From Clostridium tepidum (GTDB taxonomy: Bacteria; Bacillota; Clostridia; Clostridiales; Clostridiaceae), in assembly GCF_002008345.1 (NCBI RefSeq), contig NZ_MRAE01000031.1, positions 1 through 33,142 of the forward strand: a DNA stretch of 33,142 nt. The letters are read 5' to 3'. The notes below the pieces were generated by a model. That model had not been told where the DNA came from. It made no database searches and saw only the letters and a program-made list of their open reading frames with translations. Below are positions 1 through 8,389 of this stretch, one piece after another; position 1 is the stretch's first letter; every line of letters begins with the position of its first letter. Position numbers and translations under genes: made by a program.

Positions 1-338
1 GTTATATTTAGGCACTTGAACAAAATAAAGTTATGTAAGTATATATTAATATAAAGTTTTTGTTTGTTTTATATGATTAAAAAATTGTAATTACCCAAAA
101 GTACAAATATAATTATATATAATATTATTTTATTAATATAGAGAAATTCCATAATTATTAAATTTAAAACTTAAAATAAATTTCTAAGTATATATTATTT
201 AAAAATATAAAATATATGGATTAAATGTATTAATACAATCATATTAGAAAATGAATTATGGAATTTTTTCAATATATATTACATCTTATATACAAGTATA
301 TATTAAATGTATTTATATAAATGGAAGGAGTTATTTTT
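1..338. other. AT-rich intergenic region with an inverted repeat
   Basis: No gene is seen here. An inverted repeat lies at about 143-155 (AAATTCCATAATT) and 253-265 (AATTATGGAATTT), giving a 13-bp stem with a loop of nearly 100 nt. A loose direct repeat around ATTAAATGTATT occurs at 220-231 and 302-313. The region may carry the promoter of the PTPS gene, but no convincing -35/-10 pair could be singled out. Confidence 0.4.
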
Positions 339-695
339 ATGATACTTATTAAAAAATTTAAATTTGATGCAGCCCATAACTTGGTACACTATCATGGAAA
401 ATGTGAAAAACTTCATGGTCATACATATGGTTTAGTAATAAAGGTTTTGGGAGAGCCAGACAAGGAAGATATGGTAATAGATTTTACAGAACTTAAATCT
501 ATAGTAAAAGAGAATGTGCTAGATTTATTGGATCATGCCTATATAAATGAAATAATAGAGCAGCCAACGGCAGAAAATATAGCAATTTGGATATGGAATA
601 AACTTTATGAAAAATTAAAAAGAGATAATTGTAGATTATATGAGATAGAAGTTTGGGAAACAGAAACTAGCGGAGTAGTTTATAGGGGACAATAA
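339..695 (+). CDS. 6-pyruvoyltetrahydropterin synthase family protein, PTPS-III type (FolB bypass)
   Basis: A 118-residue protein of the PTPS/QueD family. The zinc ligands are visible as H13, H26 and H28 (the last two in LHGH). The catalytic cysteine C22 is directly followed by E23 (CEKLHGH). Family knowledge: PTPS paralogs in which glutamate replaces or accompanies the catalytic cysteine (PTPS-III) convert dihydroneopterin triphosphate to 6-hydroxymethyl-dihydropterin and replace dihydroneopterin aldolase FolB. The neighbours folP and folK use that product in the next two steps, and no folB is present between them, which supports this role over queuosine synthesis. The start is the ATG at 339 because an AGGAG-type ribosome binding site at about 325-330 lies inside a longer possible reading frame from 321. 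The alternative is QueD. Confidence 0.85.
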   Translation: MILIKKFKFDAAHNLVHYHGKCEKLHGHTYGLVIKVLGEPDKEDMVIDFTELKSIVKENVLDLLDHAYINEIIEQPTAENIAIWIWNKLYEKLKRDNCRLYEIEVWETETSGVVYRGQ

Positions 696-736
696 TAAGA
701 AATTTATAAAATTTTATGCTTGTAATAAAAAATTTT

Positions 737-825
737 ATTTATATATGAAAGAAAACAAACTGTATTTTCTCTCATATGATATATTTTTAAAAATAATTTG
801 ATTTATATATAGAAGAAAACAAACT
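737..825. repeat. direct-repeat pair, 64-bp period
   Basis: A 25-bp core at 737-761 recurs at 801-825 with two mismatches; weaker similarity extends a few bases to the left. The 39 bases between the copies are not repeated. It lies between the PTPS gene and folP. It is one of a series of such pairs with nearly the same period (see findings). Confidence 0.7.
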
Positions 826-935
826 ACATCTATTTAACCTATTTGAGTTATATACAAAAAATAAATTGTAGAGTCTTTTATATAATATACTTTAAATTAA
901 ATATGTTATTTTTATTATAAAAAGGGTGATTAAAA

Positions 936-2123
936 ATGATTATAGAATTAAATAAAAATAGTTTCCCAGAAGAGCTAAATAAAATAGAAGTACATGAGGG
1001 AAGTTTGAATATATTTATGAATAAAAACAGCATTATTCCCTTAAAAATTTTTAATGTATTATCTCCTGCTGCTAATATTATAAAACAAGAAATGATGGCT
1101 TTAGGTGGAGATTGTGCTGTAAGTACTTATTGTGTAAATTGTAAAAGAGAAACTTCTGATATAATATTGCTTGGTACAAATAGACAGTACAAAAAATTAT
1201 TAGAAAAACTTAAATATATGACTTTTTTCAAAATACAAGAAATAAAAGATGAATTAGAAAGTTATATTAATAATCATAAAAAATTAAAAACAGTTTTAAA
1301 AGATGGAAGAGAAATAAATTATGAAAATTTAAAGGTTATGGGAATTATAAATTGTACTCCGGATTCATTTTACGAAGGTTCTAGGAAAAGTTCTATAGAA
1401 GAAGCATTAAAAACTGCAGAAAAAATGTTAAAAGATGGAGCAGAAATTTTGGATATAGGAGGAGAATCCACAAGACCAGGTTCTGATCCTGTAAATGAAG
1501 AGGAAGAAATAAAAAGAGTAGTTCCTGTTGTAAAGGAGATAAAAAATAAATTTAAAGAGGCTATAATTTCTATAGATACTTATAGATCCAATACTGCAAA
1601 GGCTGCTATAGAAGCAGGGGCGGATATAGTAAATGATATAAGTGCTATGACATACGATGAAAATATGGTTAAAGTAGTTAAAGAATACAATGTACCTGTA
1701 ATACTTATGCACGTAAAAGGGAAACCAAAAGATATGCAAGTAAATCCAAAGTACGAGGATTTTATAAAAGAAGTTCTTTTCTACTTTAAGGAAAGAATAG
1801 ATTATTGTAAAGACCATGGAATAAATGAAGAAAAAATAGTATTAGATCCAGGTATAGGATTTGGAAAAACTGTAGAACATAATTTAAAATTAATGAACAG
1901 AATAGAAGAATTAAAAAGTTTTAACCTTCCAGTGCTTTTAGCAGCTTCAAGAAAATCTACTATAGGAAAAGTTTTAGGAGATTTACCTACAGAGGAAAGA
2001 TTAGAAGGAACTATAGCTTTATCATGTTTAGCTGTAGATTCAGGACTTCAAATGGTAAGAGTACATGATGTAAAAGAAAACGTAAGAGCAATTAGAATGA
2101 TAGAAGCTGTAAGAAGAGCATAA
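936..2123 (+). CDS. folP: dihydropteroate synthase with N-terminal extension
   Basis: Condenses 6-hydroxymethyl-dihydropterin diphosphate with p-aminobenzoate to dihydropteroate in the cytoplasm. It has 395 residues against about 270-280 for a plain DHPS. The TIM-barrel part starts near residue 130, with the signature MGIINCTPDSF (135-145), the loop LDIGGESTRPG (172-182), DPGIGFGKT (304-312), SRK (338-340) and RVH (375-377), so the catalytic parts look intact. Residues 1-125 form a separate domain with GTNRQYKKL (80-88) and two cysteines in CVNC (66-69); comparable extensions occur in clostridial and some other bacterial DHPS proteins and have no role I can name. The start ATG follows AAGGGTGA. 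It sits between the PTPS-III gene and folK in a folate cluster with gaps of 200-240 bp. Confidence 0.95.
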   Translation: MIIELNKNSFPEELNKIEVHEGSLNIFMNKNSIIPLKIFNVLSPAANIIKQEMMALGGDCAVSTYCVNCKRETSDIILLGTNRQYKKLLEKLKYMTFFKIQEIKDELESYINNHKKLKTVLKDGREINYENLKVMGIINCTPDSFYEGSRKSSIEEALKTAEKMLKDGAEILDIGGESTRPGSDPVNEEEEIKRVVPVVKEIKNKFKEAIISIDTYRSNTAKAAIEAGADIVNDISAMTYDENMVKVVKEYNVPVILMHVKGKPKDMQVNPKYEDFIKEVLFYFKERIDYCKDHGINEEKIVLDPGIGFGKTVEHNLKLMNRIEELKSFNLPVLLAASRKSTIGKVLGDLPTEERLEGTIALSCLAVDSGLQMVRVHDVKENVRAIRMIEAVRRA

Positions 2124-2189
2124 AAAATTGTTGACTCTAAATAAATTAGTTATATTTTGTAAGATAGCTAAAATAAAAAGAGCATAAAA
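2110..2189. repeat. weak direct-repeat pair, 64-bp period
   Basis: Sixteen bases at 2110-2125, overlapping the folP stop codon, recur at 2174-2189 with one mismatch. Allowing small gaps the similarity extends to about 25 bp. This is the weakest member of the series of 64-68-bp-period pairs. Confidence 0.35.
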
Positions 2190-2338
2190 TTATTTATTAA
2201 TTTTAAAATTTAAATAGAAATTTAGAATACATTTTTTATATGTAGTCTATGTACAAAATATTATAAATAAACAATTTAATAGTTTAACATACTAGATATA
2301 ATGAGTATACTAGATATAATATGAGAAGGTGATAATAT

Positions 2339-2800
2339 ATGCACATAGCTTATATAGCTTTTGGCAGTAATATAGGTGACAAAGAAAATTACATAAAAAA
2401 AGCGTTAGAAAAAATGCAAGAGGTAGGAATGAATGTAGTTAAAGTATCTAATATATATGAAACAGAACCCTATGGAGTTTTAGATCAGGACAATTTTTTA
2501 AATGGAGTAGCAAAAATAGAAACTAATTTAGAACCAGAGAATTTAATTAAAGAACTTTTAGATATAGAAAAGCAGCTAGATAGAGTAAGAAAAAGAAGAT
2601 GGGGACCTAGAACTATAGACTTAGATATTATTTTTTATGATGATTTAATAATAAATGAAAAAGATTTAGTTATTCCTCATAAGGATATGGAAAATAGAGA
2701 ATTTGTATTAAAACCTTTATGCGATATAGATGAAAATTTTATACATCCAGTTTTAAAAAAATCAGTAAGACAATTGTATGATGAATTGAAATCCTTGTAG
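2339..2800 (+). CDS. folK: 2-amino-4-hydroxy-6-hydroxymethyldihydropteridine pyrophosphokinase (HPPK)
   Basis: Transfers pyrophosphate from ATP to 6-hydroxymethyl-dihydropterin, making the substrate for FolP. The 153 residues match the usual HPPK length. Visible motifs are FGSNIGDK near the N-terminus, RKRRWGPRTIDLDI in the middle (the HPPK signature with the two magnesium-binding aspartates of DLD), and IPHKDMENREFVLKPL, the substrate-binding C-terminal part. The ATG at 2339 follows AGAAGGTGAT. It is downstream of folP on the same strand, with a 215-bp gap that contains short AT-rich repeats. No terminator hairpin was seen right after the gene. Confidence 0.95.
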   Translation: MHIAYIAFGSNIGDKENYIKKALEKMQEVGMNVVKVSNIYETEPYGVLDQDNFLNGVAKIETNLEPENLIKELLDIEKQLDRVRKRRWGPRTIDLDIIFYDDLIINEKDLVIPHKDMENREFVLKPLCDIDENFIHPVLKKSVRQLYDELKSL

Positions 2801-2816
2801 AAGGTAAGTTATAAAA

Positions 2817-2968
2817 TTAAAAAATAATATATCTATGATTTTAGATAAGAATAATAAATAAATAATTTTAGATATAAATTAATGTATAATGCTTAAAAAA
2901 TAATATATCTATGATTTTAGATAAAAATAATAGATAAAAAATTTTAGATACAGATTAATCTATATATG
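2817..2968. repeat. 76-bp tandem duplication
   Basis: A unit of 76 bp starting at 2817 is repeated directly from 2893. The first 31 bases are identical and the rest diverges but remains alignable, so this is a full tandem duplication, unlike the pairs with unrelated spacers found elsewhere. It fills about half of the 350-bp non-coding stretch between folK and hsp18; nothing else was recognised there. Confidence 0.75.
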
Positions 2969-3151
2969 TCTTAAAAATAAATAAGAAAATTATAAAAAGT
3001 AAGTTATAGTTTTTTAGTTGAGTAAATATTACGTAAAGATTATGAAAATATTACTAGTTTATTTTTAATACATTCCTCCAATAATAATTATATATAGCTC
3101 ACATTACACTAATACAGAATATAAAAAATTAAACAAAGGAGGAATTTAATT

Positions 3152-3592
3152 ATGTTTGATATGATACCATTTAGAAGAAATGATTTGAGTAGACGAGATG
3201 ATGTTTTTTCACCTTTTTTTAAAAACTTCTTTAATGATGATTTTTTTGCAGAAATTAGTAATATAAATAAACACTTTAATGTAGATTTAAAAGAAACAGA
3301 TGAAAAATATTTAATAGAAGCAGATCTTCCAGGAACAAAAAAAGAGGACATATCTATAGATTTTCATAACAACAACTTGATTATTAATGCTAAAAGAGAA
3401 GAATCAACAGAAAATAAAAAAGAAGACTATGTTAGACGTGAAAGACGTTATGGTGAATTTAGAAGAAGTTTTTATATAGATAATGCGGATGAAGATAAAA
3501 TAAATGCTTCCTTTGATAATGGAGTTTTAAAGATTGTTATTCCTAAAGCAAACAAGGATAATGACAAGAGAAAAAGGATTGAAATACATTAG
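3152..3592 (+). CDS. hsp18: small heat shock protein Hsp20/alpha-crystallin family (Hsp18)
   Basis: A 146-residue ATP-independent chaperone that holds unfolding proteins in the cytoplasm, normally as large oligomers. The N-terminal arm (about 1-40) is rich in Phe and Arg. The alpha-crystallin domain covers about 42-135, with the typical strand VDLKETDEKYLIEADLPG and the conserved A-x-x-x-n-G-V-L motif (ASFDNGVLKIVIPK). A short charged tail follows. A strong ribosome binding site AAAGGAGG sits ahead of the ATG. It closely resembles clostridial Hsp18 in length and architecture. No CIRCE or CtsR box could be identified upstream. A terminator follows at 3658-3689. Confidence 0.95.
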   Translation: MFDMIPFRRNDLSRRDDVFSPFFKNFFNDDFFAEISNINKHFNVDLKETDEKYLIEADLPGTKKEDISIDFHNNNLIINAKREESTENKKEDYVRRERRYGEFRRSFYIDNADEDKINASFDNGVLKIVIPKANKDNDKRKRIEIH

Positions 3593-3657
3593 AATTTAAA
3601 GATTTTTTAAATAACCCTTGCCCATTACCTTACGTCATGTGTTAATATAGTAATATG

Positions 3658-3692
3658 AATTAGTGTAGAATACATATTCTACACTAATTTAT
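3658..3692 (+). terminator. terminator-like palindrome after hsp18
   Basis: A perfect 15-bp inverted repeat: 3658-3672 and 3675-3689 (AATTAGTGTAGAATA and its complement) with a minimal loop, about 65 bp after the hsp18 stop. The following run of T is short, so efficiency is uncertain. The rest of the non-coding stretch 3593-4000 contains only the repeat pair at 3870-3958. Confidence 0.6.
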
Positions 3693-3869
3693 TGTGAAAT
3701 TTTGTATAGTTAGACTGTTTTTACACCTTTATAAATTATGAAATAGTTTATAAAAGTAAGTAGAGCAGAAAAAGTTATTTTTTTATTTAATTTTAATAAA
3801 AAAACAACCAAATATATTTATCCAGATGTGTAGTAAGGTTTAATTTTTGTCTTTATAAAAAGATGGGAG

Positions 3870-3958
3870 CTAATCAATAGTAGCAATAGAAAAGCTACCA
3901 TTTATGTACCTCCTTTCTTGCAAAATAAAAAAACTAATCAATAGTAGCAATAAAAAAG
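3870..3958. repeat. direct-repeat pair, 64-bp period
   Basis: Twenty-five bases at 3870-3894 recur at 3934-3958 with one mismatch. The 39-nt stretch between them is unique. The core TAGTAGCAATA resembles TAGTAGCAAATA in the pair at 12175-12265. The second copy ends about 40 bp before the start of the MerR-methyltransferase gene, so a regulatory role is also possible. Confidence 0.75.
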
Positions 3959-4000
3959 ATTTAAATTAAATATTGATATATTATTGCAGAGGTGATTAAT

Positions 4001-5380
4001 ATGAAAGATACCTCAAAAAAATTATTTACTACAGGGGAATTTGCTAAAAAAGCAGGGGTAACATTAAGGACTTTAAGATATTATGACAAAATAGGATTAT
4101 TAGTTCCCAGCGACCATAATGAATTAGGGCATAGGTTGTATAGCAAAGAGGACTTTGGTAAACTACAAAAGATACTAACGCTTAAATTTATAGGACTTTC
4201 CCTAGAAGATATAGCTAATATAATGAAGTATGATTTAAATCATAAAAGTCTTAAAAAATCTTTAGAAATTCAAAAAGAGGTAATGAAGAAAAAAATAAAA
4301 CATATACAATCTATCATAAAAGCCATAGATGAAGCAGCAGAGAATATAGATTTTAATAAAGAAATGGATTGGGATAAGTTTATAAATATAATAAGTGCCA
4401 TAAATTCTGATAAAAATTGGATGCAGCAATATGAAAATGCATCAAATCTCAAGGCAAGAATAACTCTTCATGAACTTTTTAGTACAAATAAAGAAGGATG
4501 GATGTCTTGGTTTTTTAAAGAATTGAAACAGGAATTAAGTAGGATTAGCTCAAGTTGTAAATATTATAATGATAAGGTTAATAATACTAATATATCAGAA
4601 CTAGATAGTTTAGATTGTAAAAATAATAATGAGAAAATAGATAATTATAATGCATCAGAATTAAATGATTTAAAATCCAATGATTTCAAAGCAAATGACT
4701 TCAAATTAGAGAAAAGTACTATAAAAATATTGGAACTAGGTTGTGGTGATGCTACTCTTTGGAATAAAAATTTTCACCTCATACCCCCGAATTGGGAAAT
4801 AACATTAACAGATTTTTCAGAAGGAATGTTAAAAGATGCTAAGAAGAATCTAGGAGAAAAAAGCAGCAAATTTAATTTCAAGATAGTAAATGCAGAAAGT
4901 ATTCCCTTTAAAGATGAGAGTTTTGATGTAGTTATAGCAAATCATATGCTTTATCATGTTTCTAATATAAATATAGCTCTACAGGAAATAAATAGAGTAT
5001 TAAAAAGTAAGGGAATTTTATTTGCGTCAACTGTAGGAAAAAATCATATGAAAGAAATAAGAGAAATAATTTCTACCTTTGATATATACAATCTGACCAG
5101 TAAAAGTTGGGAAGATACAGATAGTTTTCAATTAGAAAATGGATTCAAAATTGTATCTAAATATTTTAGTATGGTAGAGTTAAAAAGATATAAAGATAAT
5201 TTAAAGGTAACAGAGCCTGTATACGTATTAGATTATATATTTTCTATGCCAGGAAACAATAAAATAAATTTATCATCAAAAGATTTAAAAAAGATTTATG
5301 ATTATTTAGAAGATACTATAAAAGAAAAGAAAAATATTTATATAACTAAAGATACAGGATATTTTAAAGGTAAAAAATAA
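4001..5380 (+). CDS. MerR-type regulator fused to a SAM-dependent methyltransferase
   Basis: 459 residues. Residues 8-75 are a MerR winged-helix domain (FAKKAGVTLRTLRYYDKIG) followed by the usual dimerisation helix to about 115. Residues 241-345 form a class I methyltransferase of the UbiE/COQ5 type with motif I ILELGCGDAT (243-252), the acidic residue after strand 2 (TDFSEGM, 270-276) and motif FDVVIANHMLYHV (308-320). Between them, residues 190-240 are a low-complexity Asn/Asp/Ser linker with internal repeats, including a 60-bp DNA duplication around 4580-4680. The N-terminal part could sense a small molecule which the C-terminal part methylates; this is inference. The start is the ATG at 4001 because AGAGGTG at 3988-3994 is its ribosome binding site; a GTG at 3992 would overlap that site. 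The next gene starts 47 bp downstream. Confidence 0.9.
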   Translation: MKDTSKKLFTTGEFAKKAGVTLRTLRYYDKIGLLVPSDHNELGHRLYSKEDFGKLQKILTLKFIGLSLEDIANIMKYDLNHKSLKKSLEIQKEVMKKKIKHIQSIIKAIDEAAENIDFNKEMDWDKFINIISAINSDKNWMQQYENASNLKARITLHELFSTNKEGWMSWFFKELKQELSRISSSCKYYNDKVNNTNISELDSLDCKNNNEKIDNYNASELNDLKSNDFKANDFKLEKSTIKILELGCGDATLWNKNFHLIPPNWEITLTDFSEGMLKDAKKNLGEKSSKFNFKIVNAESIPFKDESFDVVIANHMLYHVSNINIALQEINRVLKSKGILFASTVGKNHMKEIREIISTFDIYNLTSKSWEDTDSFQLENGFKIVSKYFSMVELKRYKDNLKVTEPVYVLDYIFSMPGNNKINLSSKDLKKIYDYLEDTIKEKKNIYITKDTGYFKGKK

Positions 5381-5427
5381 AAATTATATTAAAATAAAAA
5401 AATTGTTAGATGAAGGGAAGGATTATA

Positions 5428-6603
5428 ATGAAAAAAATACCATTTTCACCACCAGATATTACAGAAAGAGAAATAGATGCAGTAGTAGAGGTATTAAAAT
5501 CTGGTTGGATAACTTCAGGTCCTAGAACTCAACAATTCGAAAATAATTTAGCTGAGTATTGTGATACAAATAAAGCTGTAGCAGTATCTAGTGCCTCAGC
5601 AGGATTAGAACTTGTATTAAAAGAGTTTGATATAAAAGAAGGAGATGAAGTGATAACTACTCCTTATACTTACACAGCTACAGCAAGTGTAGCATTACAT
5701 AGAGGTATAAAACCAAAATTTGTAGATGTAGCAAAAGACAGTTTTTTAATAGATATAAATAAATTAAAAGATGCAATAACACCAAAAACTAAAGCAATAT
5801 ATACAGTAGATTTTGCAGGAGTACCTGTAGATTATGATGCTATCAAAGAGGTTTTAAAAGATAAAGGTCGTGAAGATATAATTTTAGTATCTGATTCAGC
5901 ACATTCTTTAGGTGCTATTTATAAAGGAAAAAAAGTTGGAGGGCAAGTAGATTTCCATGTGTTTTCATTCCATGCAGTAAAAAACCTTACAACAGCAGAA
6001 GGTGGAGCCATAACATTTGGCAATAATAATTTTAGAGGAAGAGAAGATTTACACAAAGATTTCAAATTACAATCTCTACATGGTCAATCAAAAGATGCTC
6101 TATCAAAGATGAAAGCAGGAGCTTGGGAATATGATATAGTAACAGATGGACATAAATGCAACATGACAGATATAGGATCAGCTATAGGATTAGTTCAACT
6201 TGAAAGATACGAAGAAATGTTAAGAAAAAGAGAAGCTATATTTGATACTTATACAAAAGTATTACAAGAAAAAGATTGGGCTATAATACCATTTAAAAAA
6301 GATGAAACTAAAGAAACTTCATACCATATATATCCATTGAGAATAAAAGGTTTTAAAGAAGCTGAAAGAAATGAAGTAATAAAAATATTAGCAGAAAAAG
6401 ATATAGCAACTAATGTACACTTTAAACCACTACCAATGTTTACATTGTACAAAAATTTAGGATATAATATAGAAGACTATCCAAATGCATATGCACAATA
6501 TATCAATGAAATTTCTTTACCAGTATATTCTACGTTATCTTTAGAAGATGCAGAATATGTAGCTAAAGAACTTGTAGCAGCGGTAGAAAAAGTTATGAAA
6601 TAA
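5428..6603 (+). CDS. DegT/DnrJ/EryC1/StrS family PLP-dependent sugar aminotransferase
   Basis: 391 residues. Fold-type I aminotransferase of the family that transaminates keto-sugar nucleotides (ArnB, PseC, perosamine synthase). Seen: GWITSGPRTQQFE near residues 26-38, the phosphate-binding SASAGLELVL (55-64), SDSAHSLGA (155-163) with the pyridine-binding Asp, and the Schiff-base lysine K185 in SFHAVKNLTTAEGG. The start is the ATG at 5428, preceded by GGAAGG; an earlier in-frame ATG at 5410 would lack a binding site. A second, divergent member of the family follows 139 bp downstream. No nucleotide-sugar dehydratase, acetyltransferase or glycosyltransferase gene is adjacent, so the sugar cannot be named. 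Confidence 0.9.
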   Translation: MKKIPFSPPDITEREIDAVVEVLKSGWITSGPRTQQFENNLAEYCDTNKAVAVSSASAGLELVLKEFDIKEGDEVITTPYTYTATASVALHRGIKPKFVDVAKDSFLIDINKLKDAITPKTKAIYTVDFAGVPVDYDAIKEVLKDKGREDIILVSDSAHSLGAIYKGKKVGGQVDFHVFSFHAVKNLTTAEGGAITFGNNNFRGREDLHKDFKLQSLHGQSKDALSKMKAGAWEYDIVTDGHKCNMTDIGSAIGLVQLERYEEMLRKREAIFDTYTKVLQEKDWAIIPFKKDETKETSYHIYPLRIKGFKEAERNEVIKILAEKDIATNVHFKPLPMFTLYKNLGYNIEDYPNAYAQYINEISLPVYSTLSLEDAEYVAKELVAAVEKVMK

Positions 6604-6742
6604 TTAATATTTATTTAGTTGCTTTATTATAAATACTTCATATTTCTTAAGTATTTACATAATAATATCAATTAAGTAAATAGGTTTTTAAATAAAGAAG
6701 TGTAATTATTAAAATAAAAATAAAAAAGAAAGAGTGATATAA

Positions 6743-7864
6743 GTGAAAGTTGATTTTTATACATCTAAAAGAGAATATGCAGAAAAAAAAGCAGAAATAG
6801 ATAAAGCTATATTTGATGTAGTAGAAAGTGGAAGTTTTATACTTGGACCTCAAGTTAAAAATTTTGAAGAAGCTATAAAAGAATATACAGGAGCAAAACA
6901 TGCTATAGGAGTGGCATCAGGTACAGATGCTTTAGTAATTGCATCTCATATTTTAGGTTTTGAAAATGGAGCTGAAGTTATAACTTCACCATTTACATTC
7001 TTAGCCTCTACATCTTGTATAGCTAAGCATAGAGCTACACCTGTATTTGTAGATATAGACGAAGAAACTTTTGAAATGGACTTAAATCAAATAGAATCAA
7101 AAATAAATTCAAAAACAAAAGGAATACTTCCAATTCATTTATTCTCACAAATGAATAACATGGATAAAATAATGGAAATAGCAAATAAAAATGATTTAAG
7201 AGTTTTAGAAGATGCAGCAGAAGCCTTTGGAATGAGATGGAAAGGTAATGGAGATAGCTATAGACATTCAGGAACTATAGGAGATATGGGTATTTTTTCA
7301 TTCTTCCCAACTAAAACATTAGGTGGATATGGTGACGGAGGTATGATAATTACTAATAGTGATGAATTAGCAGAAAAAACTAGAATGTTTAGAGTGCATG
7401 GAGCATCTAAAAAATATCACTATGATTATATAGGATATAATTCAAGATTAGATAGCATTCAAGCTGCAATACTTTCAGTAAAATTAAAATATATAGATGA
7501 TGCTATTAAAAAGAGAGAAGAAATAGCTAATATGTACATGGAAAAATTACAAGATTGTGAATATATAAGATTCCCTAAAATAAAAGGAGATCAAAAACCA
7601 GTATACTATGTATTCAATATACGTGCTGAAAGAAGAGATGAGCTAGTAGCTTACTTAAAAGAAAATGAAATAGGAAATAGTATTTACTATCCAATACCAT
7701 TACACATGCAAAAATGCTTTAGCTACTTAGGACATAAAGAAGGAGATTTCCCAGTAGCGGAAAAAGTATCAAAAGAAATATTAGCATTACCAATATATCC
7801 AGAATTAAAAGAAGAGGAAGTAGACTTTGTTTGTGAAACAATAAAGAAATTCTACAGAAAATAA
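6743..7864 (+). CDS. DegT/DnrJ/EryC1/StrS family PLP-dependent sugar aminotransferase (second copy)
   Basis: 373 residues, starting with GTG behind an AAGAAAGAG binding site. Typical family motifs: SGSFILGPQVKNFE (29-42), SGTDAL (59-64), LEDAAEAFG (155-163) and the PLP lysine K191 in FFPTKTLGGYGDGG. It belongs to a different subgroup from its upstream neighbour; it looks closer to the FdtB/QdtB/DegT proteins that use dTDP-3-keto sugars, but this is only an impression from motifs. The C-terminus has YPIPLHMQKCF, the usual substrate-loop region. The two genes probably form one transcription unit. Flagellar or surface glycan synthesis is plausible in clostridia but unproven here. Confidence 0.9.
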   Translation: MKVDFYTSKREYAEKKAEIDKAIFDVVESGSFILGPQVKNFEEAIKEYTGAKHAIGVASGTDALVIASHILGFENGAEVITSPFTFLASTSCIAKHRATPVFVDIDEETFEMDLNQIESKINSKTKGILPIHLFSQMNNMDKIMEIANKNDLRVLEDAAEAFGMRWKGNGDSYRHSGTIGDMGIFSFFPTKTLGGYGDGGMIITNSDELAEKTRMFRVHGASKKYHYDYIGYNSRLDSIQAAILSVKLKYIDDAIKKREEIANMYMEKLQDCEYIRFPKIKGDQKPVYYVFNIRAERRDELVAYLKENEIGNSIYYPIPLHMQKCFSYLGHKEGDFPVAEKVSKEILALPIYPELKEEEVDFVCETIKKFYRK

Positions 7865-7878
7865 GGAAATTGCGACGT

Positions 7879-8140
7879 AATAGCTTTTAAAGGTTGAGAA
7901 TTAAAATAAAGAAGTACTTTTAGTCAATAAATAGCTATAAGAATAAAGAATACTAATATTTGTGGACTAATATCTAAGCTAACGCACTGATGCCACGTCC
8001 TGTGGCGCAGTTCTAAATAAATGTCCTATTTATTTTACGCTTATATATTAGTCCACAAATAAAGTATTCTAATTATTCTTATAGATACTTATTTTCCTTA
8101 AAAGTACTTCTTTATTTTAATACCTTATAAAAGCCGTTAT
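7879..8140. repeat. long imperfect hairpin element, copy 1
   Basis: A non-coding inverted repeat of about 260 nt. The outer arms 7901-7922 and 8099-8120 are a perfect 22-bp inverted repeat; inner arms around 7960-7980 and 8038-8055 pair through TTTGTGGACTAATAT. The tip carries two hairpins with the same loop GTCCT: GCCAC/GTGGC at 7992-8006, flanked by ACTG/CAGT, and AAATAAAT/ATTTATTT at 8015-8035. It begins right after the second aminotransferase gene. A related copy lies at about 8390-8510. It may be a MITE-like element or a structured RNA; no transposase gene is nearby. Confidence 0.7.
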
Positions 8141-8253
8141 AGTAATTACCCTGTGAGAGGGACAGGTACTAAATGAAAACTGGCTGAACGCTCAAACAAT
8201 CATTTTTTACCTAATATATTTTGCAAAAATAAATAAGAATCTCTAATCTTTAC

Positions 8254-8301
8254 TTTAAATCAACTGTACCCTTTCATCTGTACTTTGTACTCTGATTTAA
8301 A
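8254..8301. repeat. 9-bp inverted repeat between the two hairpin elements
   Basis: TTTAAATCA at 8254-8262 pairs with TGATTTAAA at 8293-8301. Together with CCTGT/ACAGG near 8150-8166 it is the only structure I see in the 200 bp between the two hairpin elements. No reading frame is supported here. Confidence 0.35.
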
Positions 8302-8389
8302 CCACATATCCCTATTTTTTAAACTAAGGGAAGATAGTAGATCCTTTTAAATATTAAGTAGTTGAATAAGAAATATTTTCAAAAAACAA

